A stretch of DNA of 42,918 bases from positions 1 through 42,918 of the forward strand of contig SLCY01000038.1 of NCBI GenBank assembly GCA_007125585.1. The letters are read 5' to 3'. The stretch comes from Bacteroidales bacterium. Lineage in GTDB: Bacteria > Bacteroidota > Bacteroidia > Bacteroidales > UBA7960. Of this stretch, positions 26,806 to 35,349 are shown piece by piece (position 1 is the stretch's first letter; each line of letters begins with the position of its first letter). The notes below the pieces were generated by a model. The model was given only the letters and a program-made list of their open reading frames with translations. It was not told the DNA's origin and did no database searches. Position numbers and translations under genes: made by a program.

Positions 26806-27465
26806 TTATCGAAGGTCAACCACTTCAATGCCGGGATATTGATCCGGGTCGAAAAAAAACTGGTTTTCCGGGATCTCGGGGTTGGGATCGAACGCTGTGA
26901 TCTCATATCGGTACGTGCCGCCCTGGCGATCGTAGGCTTCGGTATAGCGTATCTGCCTGCTCAAATCATCTATGGCCACCCGGTATTTGAAGAAAGCATG
27001 GGGCTCGTTGGGAACAAGGTCAATGATATGGACGTTCTTATCACCGTCTCTTTCTTCGCGTATCCATTTTGACCGGAAGTCAGCGGTAAAATTTTCAAGC
27101 AAGGATGTTGGGGTAATGGTTTCGCCGGCATCTTCAGCCATACTGATATGCACTTCATTCACCTCTTCCAGGAAGGACCATACTGTTACACCATCCGAGA
27201 TGAACTGATTGTATCCAACCTTCATAAAATATTTATCCCCCTTGGTATATAACCATGCATCCGTCTGTTCCTGCAGGTCCGGCTCTGTATTTGTAACAAT
27301 AAAGTCAAAGCGGATATACAGGGATTCATGTGATTTGATCTCTTCGCTGGCTTCCCGGAGGATCTTTTCGGCTTTCTCTTCGTACACCTTCTGCGGGCTG
27401 GTATCCTGATATGCGGGAGATGCAGCGAAAAAGAGCATGATAAGGGATTGAAGAAGGAGTATCAT
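26806..27465 (-). CDS. LolA-like outer-membrane lipoprotein carrier protein
   Basis: LolA shuttles lipoproteins across the periplasm. This 219-residue protein has an N-terminal signal peptide (ILLLQSLIMLFFAASPAY) and the LolA fold's strand blocks: LYIRFDFIV, DAWLYTKGDKYFMKVG, QFISDGVTVWSFLEEVNEVHI, a helix at TPTSLLENF, and RYEITAFDPNPEIPENQFFF. The last block is the most recognisable. It sits 38 bases after ftsK on the same strand, an arrangement that is common in Bacteroidota, so it is probably co-transcribed with ftsK. Stop codons of this gene and the convergent LysM gene are one base apart. Confidence 0.85.
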   Translation of the reverse strand: MILLLQSLIMLFFAASPAYQDTSPQKVYEEKAEKILREASEEIKSHESLYIRFDFIVTNTEPDLQEQTDAWLYTKGDKYFMKVGYNQFISDGVTVWSFLEEVNEVHISMAEDAGETITPTSLLENFTADFRSKWIREERDGDKNVHIIDLVPNEPHAFFKYRVAIDDLSRQIRYTEAYDRQGGTYRYEITAFDPNPEIPENQFFFDPDQYPGIEVVDLR

Positions 27466-27502
27466 CAGTGTTTCCTTTAAAGAGGTTGTTTATACAGGCT
27501 TT

Positions 27503-30037
27503 TCAATCTTCCTGACGCAAAATCTGTTCCAAACTTACCTCATCCTTTATCTTCACCTCTCTTGCTTTGCTACCTTCAAAGGGGCCGACGATGCCAGCAG
27601 CTTCGAGCTGGTCGATGATCCTGCCGGCCCTGTTGTATCCAAGCTTCAGCTTCCTTTGTATCAGGGAGGTGGATCCTTGTTGTGTTGAGACCACGATACG
27701 GGCTGCATCCTCAAAGAGGTCATCTCTTTCGGTGGGATCCATGGCTTCTGTTACCGACGCTTCATCTTCGAAATATTCGGGCAGATGGAACGCATCGGGA
27801 TACGCCCTTTGTGATCCGATGAAATCGGTGATACGTTCTATCTCGGGGGTGTCGATGAAGGCACATTGCAGGCGAAGCAGGTCACTTCCGGTAGACAGCA
27901 GCATGTCGCCCCTGCCGATGAGCTGGTCAGCACCCCCGCTGTCAAGGATGGTACGTGAATCCACCTTGGCGGTGACCCTGAAAGCGATACGTGCAGGGAA
28001 GTTGGCTTTGATGGTCCCAGTGATGATATTTACTGACGGACGCTGGGTGGCGATGACCAGGTGAATCCCCACAGCCCTTGCCAGCTGAGCAAGTCGAGCT
28101 ATGGGGAGCTCCATCTCTTTGCCGGCAGTCATGATCAGGTCAGCAAACTCATCAATAAACAACACGATGTAAGGCAGGAACCGGTGCCCCATGTTCGGGT
28201 TCAGGCGGCGGGCCACGAACTTGGCGTTGTACTCCTTCACATTGCGAGCCTGGGCATCTTTCAGGAGGTCGTAACGGTTGTCCATCTCCACACAAAGGGA
28301 ATTGATGGTCCGGATCACCTGTCTCGTCTCCGTGACGATGGCCTCCTCCGCGTCGGGCAGCTTGGCAAGGAAATGGCGTTCTATTTTCGAAAATATATTG
28401 AGCTCTACCTTCTTGGGATCCACCAGAACAAACTTCACATATGCAGGATGCTTTTTAAACAGTATCGAAGCCAATATGGCGTTCAGTCCCACCGACTTCC
28501 CCTGTCCGGTGGCGCCTGCCATCAGCAGGTGAGGCATCCTGGTGAGGTCGGCAATGTAAGTTTCGTTGGCGATGGTCTTTCCCAAACCTATGGGCAGTTC
28601 AAAGGATGAGTTACGGAACCGGTCGCTGCCAAGCACCGATTTCATGGAAACGATCTCCGGATTGCTGTTTGGCACTTCGATACCGATGGTACCCCTGCCG
28701 GGGATGGGGGCAATGATGCGGATGCCCAGGGCTGACAGGCTGAGGGCAATATCGTTCTCCAGGTTCTTGATCTTTGAGATGCGAATGCCCGGGGCGGGGA
28801 TTATCTCGTACAGGGTTACGGTGGGACCGACGGTAGCCTTGATCTTGTCGATATCGATGGCATAATTTTTCAGGGTCTCGATGATCTTGTTCTTGTTCTC
28901 TTCAAGCTCCTGCTTGTTGACATGGATGGTGCCGCTCCCTTTGTCATCCAGTAAGCCCAGGTCAGGCAATTTGTAATGGGGCAGATCCAGGGTGGGATCA
29001 TACTCCCCCAGGTGAGAAAGGTCAGGCACATTGCCATCGTCATTCTGAAAGGGGTCATCGATCTCCTGGTAGTCGCTGCCGGAAACCTTGCCGCTAGCCA
29101 CCTCGATCTCCCATTCAGGACCTTCCCCGGGCCTGCGCTCCTGGTTGTCCCCGGTGCCTGTATCCAGCTCCACAGTGCTGCTCCTGTCGTCACCACCGGC
29201 GGTATGACCATGGTCCACTTCCGTTTCTGGAATGGTTTGGCGCTGGTTTGCGCTTTCATCATCCGACAGACCTTCATCGTCTGTGTCCTCCTGCTGAGAA
29301 CCTTCCGGCCATTGATCATCCTCTTCTGGCGTTTGTTCGCCTGGTGCTGGCTTTTTGGAAGAGATGCCGCCAAAAAGGTTGGCCAGGAAGGTCCCCAATA
29401 CACGAAAGTTTGGATCGAACACCATGATGACAAATGCACCCATGGAGAAGAACAACAAGATAGCTGTGCCCACCCTGCCCAGCAGTCCATTCAGCCAAAC
29501 AGAGATCTCGTAGCCAAAAATACCGCCCAGTATCAGCAGGTTACCCGAGGATATGACATAGCCAAAAAAGATCGACAGCCAGAGGAGAAAGAACAGGGAG
29601 TACCCAATGGTTTTACTGAGCGGGAGCAATCGGAACCCGAACAACTGGCGAACGCCGATGGTAAAGAAAATCAATAAAAAAAGAAAGGAAGACACCCCAA
29701 ACCATTGCTTGATAAAAAGGTGCGCCAGGATTGCACCGGCGCGGCCCATCATATTGTCCACGTTGACAGAGGCATCTGTAAGCAATCCCCAGTTGAGGGT
29801 CCTGCCGTCGAGCAAGGCATCATCTGCCTTCCAGCTGAAAAGATAGGACACAAAAGCCAGTAGAAGAAAAACCGATATCAGGATGAAGAACAGCCCCGTT
29901 GCCTTTTTCAGGCGACTGTCCCTGAAAAAGTCACTGACAGAGGACCAGTTGAAATCACGACCTTCAATATCCTGTCCGGCCTTGCCTTTTGACGACTTGT
30001 AGGTGTTCTTCTGGAATGTGTTGGACTTTCCGGACAT
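27503..30037 (-). CDS. ftsK: DNA translocase FtsK/SpoIIIE
   Basis: Pumps chromosome ends through the division septum. 844 residues: about four membrane helices in the first 200, then a highly acidic, low-complexity linker of roughly 130 residues (EEDDQWPEGSQQED type), then the RecA-like motor. Walker A is GATGQGKSVGLNAIL (about 514) and Walker B IVLFIDEFADLI (about 625). AQLARAVGIHLVIATQRPS and GTIKANFPARIAFRV are family signatures. The C-terminal gamma winged helix GSTSLIQRKLKLGYNRAGRI reads directional DNA motifs. The promoter box TAACTTTG lies upstream. lolA follows. The 233-residue + ORF inside is a shadow of the linker. Confidence 0.97.
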   Translation of the reverse strand: MSGKSNTFQKNTYKSSKGKAGQDIEGRDFNWSSVSDFFRDSRLKKATGLFFILISVFLLLAFVSYLFSWKADDALLDGRTLNWGLLTDASVNVDNMMGRAGAILAHLFIKQWFGVSSFLFLLIFFTIGVRQLFGFRLLPLSKTIGYSLFFLLWLSIFFGYVISSGNLLILGGIFGYEISVWLNGLLGRVGTAILLFFSMGAFVIMVFDPNFRVLGTFLANLFGGISSKKPAPGEQTPEEDDQWPEGSQQEDTDDEGLSDDESANQRQTIPETEVDHGHTAGGDDRSSTVELDTGTGDNQERRPGEGPEWEIEVASGKVSGSDYQEIDDPFQNDDGNVPDLSHLGEYDPTLDLPHYKLPDLGLLDDKGSGTIHVNKQELEENKNKIIETLKNYAIDIDKIKATVGPTVTLYEIIPAPGIRISKIKNLENDIALSLSALGIRIIAPIPGRGTIGIEVPNSNPEIVSMKSVLGSDRFRNSSFELPIGLGKTIANETYIADLTRMPHLLMAGATGQGKSVGLNAILASILFKKHPAYVKFVLVDPKKVELNIFSKIERHFLAKLPDAEEAIVTETRQVIRTINSLCVEMDNRYDLLKDAQARNVKEYNAKFVARRLNPNMGHRFLPYIVLFIDEFADLIMTAGKEMELPIARLAQLARAVGIHLVIATQRPSVNIITGTIKANFPARIAFRVTAKVDSRTILDSGGADQLIGRGDMLLSTGSDLLRLQCAFIDTPEIERITDFIGSQRAYPDAFHLPEYFEDEASVTEAMDPTERDDLFEDAARIVVSTQQGSTSLIQRKLKLGYNRAGRIIDQLEAAGIVGPFEGSKAREVKIKDEVSLEQILRQED

Positions 30038-30065
30038 TTCAACGGTGTTGAGGATTCCTGGCAGG

Positions 30066-30073
30066 CAAAGTTA
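30066..30073 (-). promoter_or_regulatory. Promoter of ftsK: -7 box TAACTTTG with -33 TTTG
   Basis: Minus-strand TAACTTTG is a perfect TAnnTTTG, 28 bases before the ftsK ATG. TTTG at 30096-30099 lies 22 bases upstream, inside the end of the arginine decarboxylase gene. This is the best two-part promoter in the window. Confidence 0.6.
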
Positions 30074-30086
30074 ACAAAAAGCAGCA

Positions 30087-31484
30087 TTAAAACCCCAAAG
30101 TTTTCAACATCGACTTGTAGCTCTGCTCTTTGGCAAAGAGCTTGGTGTGGTATTCCCCTTCATCGTCCCTGTCAATGATCACCAATTTAGGTGCAGGAAT
30201 GAGGCAATGTTGCAGACCACCAAACCCGCCCAGGGTTTCCTGGTAGGCACCCGTGTGAAACATGCCGACGTATTGGGTGTCGTCAGCCCTGATTTTTGGG
30301 AGGAAGACGGCATTTGCATGTGACTCGGCATTGTAGTAATCCTGGCTGTCGCAGGTCAGCCCTCCCAGGTTGACACGCTCGTACTCCTTATCCCAGTTGT
30401 TGAGCGCCAGCAAGATGAAGCGCTGCTTGCTGGCCCATATATCGGGCAGGGTGGTCATGAAGCTGCTGTCAATCATATTCCACCGCTCCCTGTCATTCTG
30501 CTGTTTCTGATCGAGTATTGAATAAAGCACCGCCCCGCTTTCGCCCACGGTAAATGCCCCGAATTCGGTAAAGATATCCGGATCGGGCACATCATTCTGC
30601 GCACAGATCATCTTTACCTGGGCAATGATCTCTTCCGTCATGTATTCAAAATCGTAATCGAAGCCAAGAGAATTCTTTACGGGAAAGCCACCGCCAATGT
30701 TCAGGCTGTCAAGCCCTGGACATATCTTTTTGAGCTCGCAGTAAATGTTGACACACTTTGAAAGCTCGTTCCAATAGTAGGCATTGTCCTTGATCCCCGT
30801 GTTGATAAAGAAATGGAGCATCTTCAGCTCAAAGCGCGGGTCATTGCGAATGTTGGCCTTGTAATAAGGGACAATGTCCTGGTATCGGATGCCCAGTCGC
30901 GAAGTATAAAACTCAAACATGGGCTCTTCTTCGGCGGCAATCCTGATCCCAAGCTTGCATTTCCTGTCTTTACGGATCAACTGGTCATAGATCCTGATCT
31001 CGTTCTTATTGTCCAGCACAGGGATGGTATTCTCAAACCCATGATTGATCAGGTCACTGATCTTTTCAGTATACAGGGGCCTTTTGAACCCGTTGCAAAC
31101 GATATATCTGGACTTGTCGACCAGACCCAGGTTCAACAATTCTTCAATGATATAAATATCAAAAGCCGAAGAGGTCTCTATATGAATGTCATTTTTGAGG
31201 GCCTCCTCGAGCACAAAGATGAAATGTGAACTTTTTGTACAGTAGGAATAATGATATTCCCCGTTATAATCCACCCTCGCCATGGCCACATTGAACATCC
31301 TTTTTGCTTTCTGTATCTGCTGGCTGATCTTCGGGAGGTAACTGATCTTTAGCGGTGTGCCATATTGTTTTACCAGGTCCATCATGCATATGTCATGGAA
31401 ATACAGCTCATTATCAATTACTTTGAACTCTTCCTGCGGAAAGTCAAAGGTTTGTTCGATCAGGTCGATGTATTTATTTTTCAT
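30087..31484 (-). CDS. Arginine decarboxylase, short fold-III type (Orn/DAP/Arg decarboxylase family)
   Basis: A PLP enzyme of the alanine-racemase fold; the close Bacteroidota family is annotated as arginine decarboxylase, the entry to polyamines via agmatine. 465 residues. The Schiff-base Lys is probably K84 in YCTKSSHF. HFFINTGIKDNAY and LNIGGGFPVKNS form the phosphate-binding part. TEFGAFTVGESGA follows, and GGLTCDSQDYYN carries the CDSxD motif that completes the dimer active site. No long extra domains, so it is not the 630-residue SpeA type. Substrate assignment is from the family, and a related diamine or carboxy-polyamine substrate is possible. Two upstream promoter candidates exist: TATCTTTG at 31592-31599 in repeat C and a TGCCTTTG right before the ATG. 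Confidence 0.82.
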   Translation of the reverse strand: MKNKYIDLIEQTFDFPQEEFKVIDNELYFHDICMMDLVKQYGTPLKISYLPKISQQIQKAKRMFNVAMARVDYNGEYHYSYCTKSSHFIFVLEEALKNDIHIETSSAFDIYIIEELLNLGLVDKSRYIVCNGFKRPLYTEKISDLINHGFENTIPVLDNKNEIRIYDQLIRKDRKCKLGIRIAAEEEPMFEFYTSRLGIRYQDIVPYYKANIRNDPRFELKMLHFFINTGIKDNAYYWNELSKCVNIYCELKKICPGLDSLNIGGGFPVKNSLGFDYDFEYMTEEIIAQVKMICAQNDVPDPDIFTEFGAFTVGESGAVLYSILDQKQQNDRERWNMIDSSFMTTLPDIWASKQRFILLALNNWDKEYERVNLGGLTCDSQDYYNAESHANAVFLPKIRADDTQYVGMFHTGAYQETLGGFGGLQHCLIPAPKLVIIDRDDEGEYHTKLFAKEQSYKSMLKTLGF

Positions 31485-31982
31485 TGCAAAGGCAGTGGGT
31501 TAAAATGAAAAAACATACTAAAGTAACTTACACGGATTAAACCATTAAGATGAATCCAAATGAACTACTTTGTCGTTTCTAGTTAGAAAAACAAAGATAC
31601 ATGACAATTTTCAATTGACGCACAGACACATGAAAAACGTCTCAAGGTCTTTCACCCGACCGTTGCTTGTTTATTGATCTGGTTTTTTCCATTGTATTTT
31701 TTTTTGACGTATCATCAGTCATTGTGGCCTGCTTGCAGATGGCCTCCCCCTGCTGAAGTGGCCTTGATTTTTTAACGCAGATCCATCAAATGCGGGTTTA
31801 TTCGCCGCTCAGGCATATTCAATGATGGGTTTGCGGATGCTTTACAGGAAAATCAATCAAATGTGGATTTGTCTTCTTCACAGGCCCGGTCAGATACAAC
31901 ATTTTTCATTGCAGGTGCGCCGCGGCCGGGTTTATGGGTAAAGACACAGGTGAGGGGAAGCGGGGTTTCTCAACCACAGCAG
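31485..31982. repeat. Gene-free gap with composite repeat C
   Basis: No gene is supported; the + ORF at 31863-32060 overlaps the DUF2784 gene antisense. Contents: a diverged m1 copy (31592-31635), m2 (about 31639-31675, CTCAAGG...CCGTTGCTTGTTTATT), m4 (31711-31800) and a second partial m4 end (31841-31876). In this copy the hairpin arms of m1 are lost, but the minus-strand TATCTTTG box is kept. Confidence 0.75.
31592..31599 (-). promoter_or_regulatory. -7 box TATCTTTG inside repeat C, upstream of arginine decarboxylase
   Basis: Minus-strand TATCTTTG fits TAnnTTTG and lies about 108 bases before the ATG at 31484. It occupies the same place in the repeat as the boxes at 21005 and 41085, although the flanking repeat has diverged. 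A long leader would result. Confidence 0.4.
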
Positions 31983-32372
31983 TTATTTTTCCCGTTTCTT
32001 GATAAACAAACGTATTTGGAGGGAAACAGACACGATCAGTGCTGCGAGCCACCCCAGTAAGGTTATTACATCTGCCGTACGGGCTGTCAGGGATATCCCC
32101 AGCAGGCGGTTGATTATGTATGGGATATAGGCGTGGGGGAGGCTGGTTTCTCCCAGTTTACGAAGGACTTGCCAGTGCCAGTCGGTGAGGGGGCAATAAC
32201 CAATGCCATAGAACAGTCCAAGGATAAACCAGGACCCGCCGGTAAGTAAAATGCATACAAGATGTACCATGCGCAGGCGCGGGATCATCCAACCGAAAAG
32301 GATGAACAGGATGAGCAGGGAGTGAAAGACAATAAAAAACCCATCAAGTAGTTGTAGCGACCAGTATGGCAT
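31983..32372 (-). CDS. Small membrane protein, DUF2784-like
   Basis: 129 residues with about four hydrophobic segments. The pattern W(F)ILGLFYGIGYCPLTDWHWQ followed by LRKLGE and a tail of basic residues (FIKKREK) fits DUF2784, whose members carry a central CPLT motif between helices. The Cys-Pro-Leu-Thr loop faces one side of the membrane. Function is unknown. The same strand as lepB and only 78 bases downstream, so it may be the last gene of the par-dapB-lepB unit. Confidence 0.65.
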   Translation of the reverse strand: MPYWSLQLLDGFFIVFHSLLILFILFGWMIPRLRMVHLVCILLTGGSWFILGLFYGIGYCPLTDWHWQVLRKLGETSLPHAYIPYIINRLLGISLTARTADVITLLGWLAALIVSVSLQIRLFIKKREK

Positions 32373-32450
32373 CTTGGGTTATGTTTTGCATGCTGATGAT
32401 TGATGGCAAGATACAAAAAAGCGGCTGTTTGACGGGGTTTAGCCACCTTT

Positions 32451-33944
32451 TTACCGGATCACCCGCAGGCTTTTGTCAAAGCGAATATTGGCAGGGAAGC
32501 CCTTGTGGGGTGAGAGTGAAAGCCAGACGAACATGGCCCGGCCCACGATATGGTCTTCCGGAACGAAGCCCCATGATCTTGAATCGGCAGAGTTGTGGCG
32601 GTTGTCTCCCACCATCCAGTAATAATCCATCTCAAAAGTATATGAATGGCTTTCTTGTCCGTTGATATAGATCCTGTCACCTTCTATCAGCAGGTCATGA
32701 CCTTCGTATACTGAGATGATGCGTTCATACAGGACGATGTTGTCGGTGTTGATCCCTATTGTGGCACCTTTTTGCGGGATATACAAAGGCCCGAAATTGT
32801 CTTCATTCCAGGGGTAGGACGGGTCGTGTGGGAAAATATGCCGATCGCCCCGTCCTTTGGCGCGAATAGTTTTTTCCACTCTTGTCACATAATCGAGCCT
32901 TTGGAGCTCGTTGGCAGCAGTCTCTGTCATTGCCAGTATGTAGCTGTTCTGGGTCAGCTGTCGCCATTCGGTGATATTTAACCTGTTGATGAGCCGGCTG
33001 GATATTGCCCTGTCTTCAGTGGTAACGTGGTAATTGTGCTGAACATCCCCCGGTTCATCAAGGACCTGGTCATTGATATAAATTGTTCCGTTGCGCATCT
33101 CGAAAGTGTCTCCCGGGATGGCCACACATCGTTTGATGTAGTTTTCCCGCTTATCCACCGGGCGGCTGATCACATCATAATGTTGCCATACCGCTTCGCG
33201 CCCCATCTCTCTCACCAGGCTATAGTAACTTTGATTTTGCAGTTGCAGGGCCACGGTATCCCCTTCAGGATAATGGAAAACAACCACATGGTTGTTGGCG
33301 ATGTCGCGCAAAGCGGGAAAACGGTAATGTGGCAGCCGGATCCACTTTAGGTAAGACCTGGTATAGTCTGTCAATGGAAGGGTATGGTGCGTAAAAGGGA
33401 AAGCGATGGGGGTCTTGGGAACCTTCGGTCCGTAACTGAGCTTGCTGACGAACAGATAGTCACCCACCAGCAATGACTTCTCCATGGAGGAGGTGGGGAT
33501 GGTATAGGCTTCCAGCATAAAGGTGCGGATGATTGTGGCTGCGATCACAGCAAAGATGATGGCATCAGCCCATTCACGTACCGCCGTTTTTTTCACCGCC
33601 GGGATTTTCGAGGGGTGCGTGTATGTTTCCTTATTTGAAAAGCCGAGCCATGGTAAATATACAAAGGGAAACAGCACGCCAAGAGCCTGTTCTCCAAGGC
33701 CGTCCTTGCGGAAACACTTAAGGGTCTCCACCACCATCAGCAATACAGTAAATACATTGATAAACGGGGTGAGGATAAAGAGATACCACCACAAGGGTTT
33801 ATCAATGACCTTCAGCCATATGTAAACATTATAGAAAGGAATAACAGCCTCCCAACCTTTGTAGCCTGCCTTGATGAATATTTTCCATAATCCGGCCACG
33901 GATGACAGGAAGAACAATATGGTCAGCAGCATGTATACGCTCAT
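32451..33944 (-). CDS. lepB: Signal peptidase I, long Bacteroidota form
   Basis: Removes signal peptides from secreted proteins at the inner membrane. 497 residues, much longer than many bacterial enzymes. The first 100 residues form an extra membrane domain (YKGWEAVIPFYNVYIWLKV and two further helices). After a helix at about 125-143 comes the catalytic region: YTIPTSSMEKSLLVGD, with the nucleophile Ser near 153, and NYIKRCVAIPGD, with the general-base Lys near 271. MVGDNRHNSADSRSWGFVP is the C-terminal signature. An insertion of about 130 residues lies between Lys and the last box. It begins 10 bases after the dapB stop, so it is in the same operon. Confidence 0.95.
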   Translation of the reverse strand: MSVYMLLTILFFLSSVAGLWKIFIKAGYKGWEAVIPFYNVYIWLKVIDKPLWWYLFILTPFINVFTVLLMVVETLKCFRKDGLGEQALGVLFPFVYLPWLGFSNKETYTHPSKIPAVKKTAVREWADAIIFAVIAATIIRTFMLEAYTIPTSSMEKSLLVGDYLFVSKLSYGPKVPKTPIAFPFTHHTLPLTDYTRSYLKWIRLPHYRFPALRDIANNHVVVFHYPEGDTVALQLQNQSYYSLVREMGREAVWQHYDVISRPVDKRENYIKRCVAIPGDTFEMRNGTIYINDQVLDEPGDVQHNYHVTTEDRAISSRLINRLNITEWRQLTQNSYILAMTETAANELQRLDYVTRVEKTIRAKGRGDRHIFPHDPSYPWNEDNFGPLYIPQKGATIGINTDNIVLYERIISVYEGHDLLIEGDRIYINGQESHSYTFEMDYYWMVGDNRHNSADSRSWGFVPEDHIVGRAMFVWLSLSPHKGFPANIRFDKSLRVIR

Positions 33945-33954
33945 GGTAATGGAT

Positions 33955-34692
33955 TTAAATATTTAACATCTCTCTCATTGTAAACACTCCCTGCTTGTTG
34001 TGTACCCATTCAGCGGCCAAAATCGCCCCTTCGGCGAATCCGCTTCTATCGTGGGCTGTATGTTTGATCTCGATGCTGTCGAGGACTGAATCGTAGGCCA
34101 CTACATGGGTGCCGGTGACATTGTCTATACGGTACGATTTGATCGGCAGCATTTCTTCGGGCAGTTGCTGGTCAGCGTTGCCCCATTTTTTTTTATCCTT
34201 CCTTGCGGCGATGATGTCGTTGGCCAGTGTGATGGCTGTGCCGCTGGGAGCATCCAGTTTTTGTGTGTGATGGCTTTCCACGATGCGTGGTGAATAACCT
34301 TTCATGTCAGCCAGCATCGTGGCCAGGCGAAGGTTCAGTTCAAAGAATAAGTTCACCCCGATGCTGAAGTTGGATGCGTGGAAGAGACAACGCTTCTTTT
34401 GCCTGCAGAGGTTGACGATGGCGGGCAATTCATTAAGCCAGCCTGTGGTCCCTGTTACAACCGGCACATCCAGGTCGAAGCACCGGCTGATGTTTGCTGG
34501 CGCTGCTGCCGGAGTGGTGAACTCAATGGCAACATCACATGCTGCCAGTTGTTCTTTACGGGATTTCCAATCGGATTCGCTGTCGATGACTGCCTTGATC
34601 TTATGTTGACGGGCCAAAGCCAGTTTCTCAATGGTTTTGCCCATCTTGCCGTACCCGATAAGGGCGATATTCAATCTTTTTTCCATCATCAT
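33955..34692 (-). CDS. dapB: 4-hydroxy-tetrahydrodipicolinate reductase
   Basis: Reduces HTPA to tetrahydrodipicolinate, feeding lysine and the diaminopimelate of peptidoglycan. 245 residues with the NAD(P)-binding IALIGYGKMGKTIEKLA, then VVTGTTGW and the active-site block VESHHTQKLDAPSGTA. The last carries the catalytic His pair and Lys, and the C-terminal part has HTAHDRSGFAEGAILAA. The ATG shares bases with the DUF5683 stop (TAATG), suggesting translational coupling. Any of the first three Met codons could be the start; I keep the first. Together with the saccharopine enzymes near the left end it shows that the organism both makes and breaks down lysine. Confidence 0.96.
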   Translation of the reverse strand: MMMEKRLNIALIGYGKMGKTIEKLALARQHKIKAVIDSESDWKSRKEQLAACDVAIEFTTPAAAPANISRCFDLDVPVVTGTTGWLNELPAIVNLCRQKKRCLFHASNFSIGVNLFFELNLRLATMLADMKGYSPRIVESHHTQKLDAPSGTAITLANDIIAARKDKKKWGNADQQLPEEMLPIKSYRIDNVTGTHVVAYDSVLDSIEIKHTAHDRSGFAEGAILAAEWVHNKQGVFTMREMLNI

Positions 34693-35333
34693 TAGAACCG
34701 GAATCTTAAAGTGATCTGTGCGCTTTGTCTTGACAGGCTTGCATCCGCAATAGAAGGCACTGCAATGGGCTGCATGCCCAGGCTCAGGTCTTCTCCCACG
34801 TCGAAATTCATCAGATGGGCATCGACACTGGCATCCAATATGTTGAGCAGATAGAGTGCCACGGTGAGGATGTAGGTTATCTCCAGGTTGCGCCGGTAAT
34901 AGTTCATTGCCCTTTCCAGCACATCGGCGGAGTGCAATGGAAAGTCATCGACGGTATTGGGGTTGCCGTCTATTCGTGCAATCCAGGCCTCACGCCACAC
35001 CCTGTACTCACGATTGTTAAAATCAATAAAATAGGCCAGGGTCCCGAATCCTGCATAAATGATGGGCACTTTCCAGTACTTCCCGTTGTAGATCTGCCCC
35101 AGTCCGGGAAATGTGGCTGACAACATGGCGGCTTTCGATGGTGAAGGTGCTGCCATATCCGTCCTGACGGCACTCTCCGGGACCTGATTGCTGTTTACCT
35201 GCGCAACGGTTGTTCCGGAGGATATCAGGGTAATGAACAAACAGCAAATCATCAGAAAGGCGGCCCTTCTCAGGATGGCAGTTGCCGGCCCGGGGCCTGG
35301 TGGGGTTTTGCTATGTGCTTCATATATGGACAC
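34692..35333 (-). CDS. DUF5683 family membrane/exported protein
   Basis: The track's ORF starts inside parB; I prefer the GTG at 35333, 16 bases after the parB stop, giving 213 residues. This keeps a normal signal peptide with a basic start (ILRRAAFLMICCLFITLI, cleavage near VAQ). The next ATG (35252) would remove the basic residues. The block AAMLSATFPGLGQIYNGKYW, then VPIIYAGFGTLAYFIDFNN and later a helix at YILTVALYLLNILDASVDAH, is the DUF5683 pattern. No function is known. It lies between parB and dapB as in many Bacteroidota, overlapping dapB by the TAATG junction. A short beta C-terminus ends in RFRF, reminiscent of outer-membrane proteins, but this is only a hint. Confidence 0.8.
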   Translation of the reverse strand: MSIYEAHSKTPPGPGPATAILRRAAFLMICCLFITLISSGTTVAQVNSNQVPESAVRTDMAAPSPSKAAMLSATFPGLGQIYNGKYWKVPIIYAGFGTLAYFIDFNNREYRVWREAWIARIDGNPNTVDDFPLHSADVLERAMNYYRRNLEITYILTVALYLLNILDASVDAHLMNFDVGEDLSLGMQPIAVPSIADASLSRQSAQITLRFRF

Positions 35334-35349
35334 CTTGAACTGTTGTGGG

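Noticed and set aside
28976-29677. 233-residue + strand ORF, and 28870-29490 minus in another frame
   Set aside because: Both lie within ftsK's membrane/linker region, which is low complexity and produces long spurious frames.
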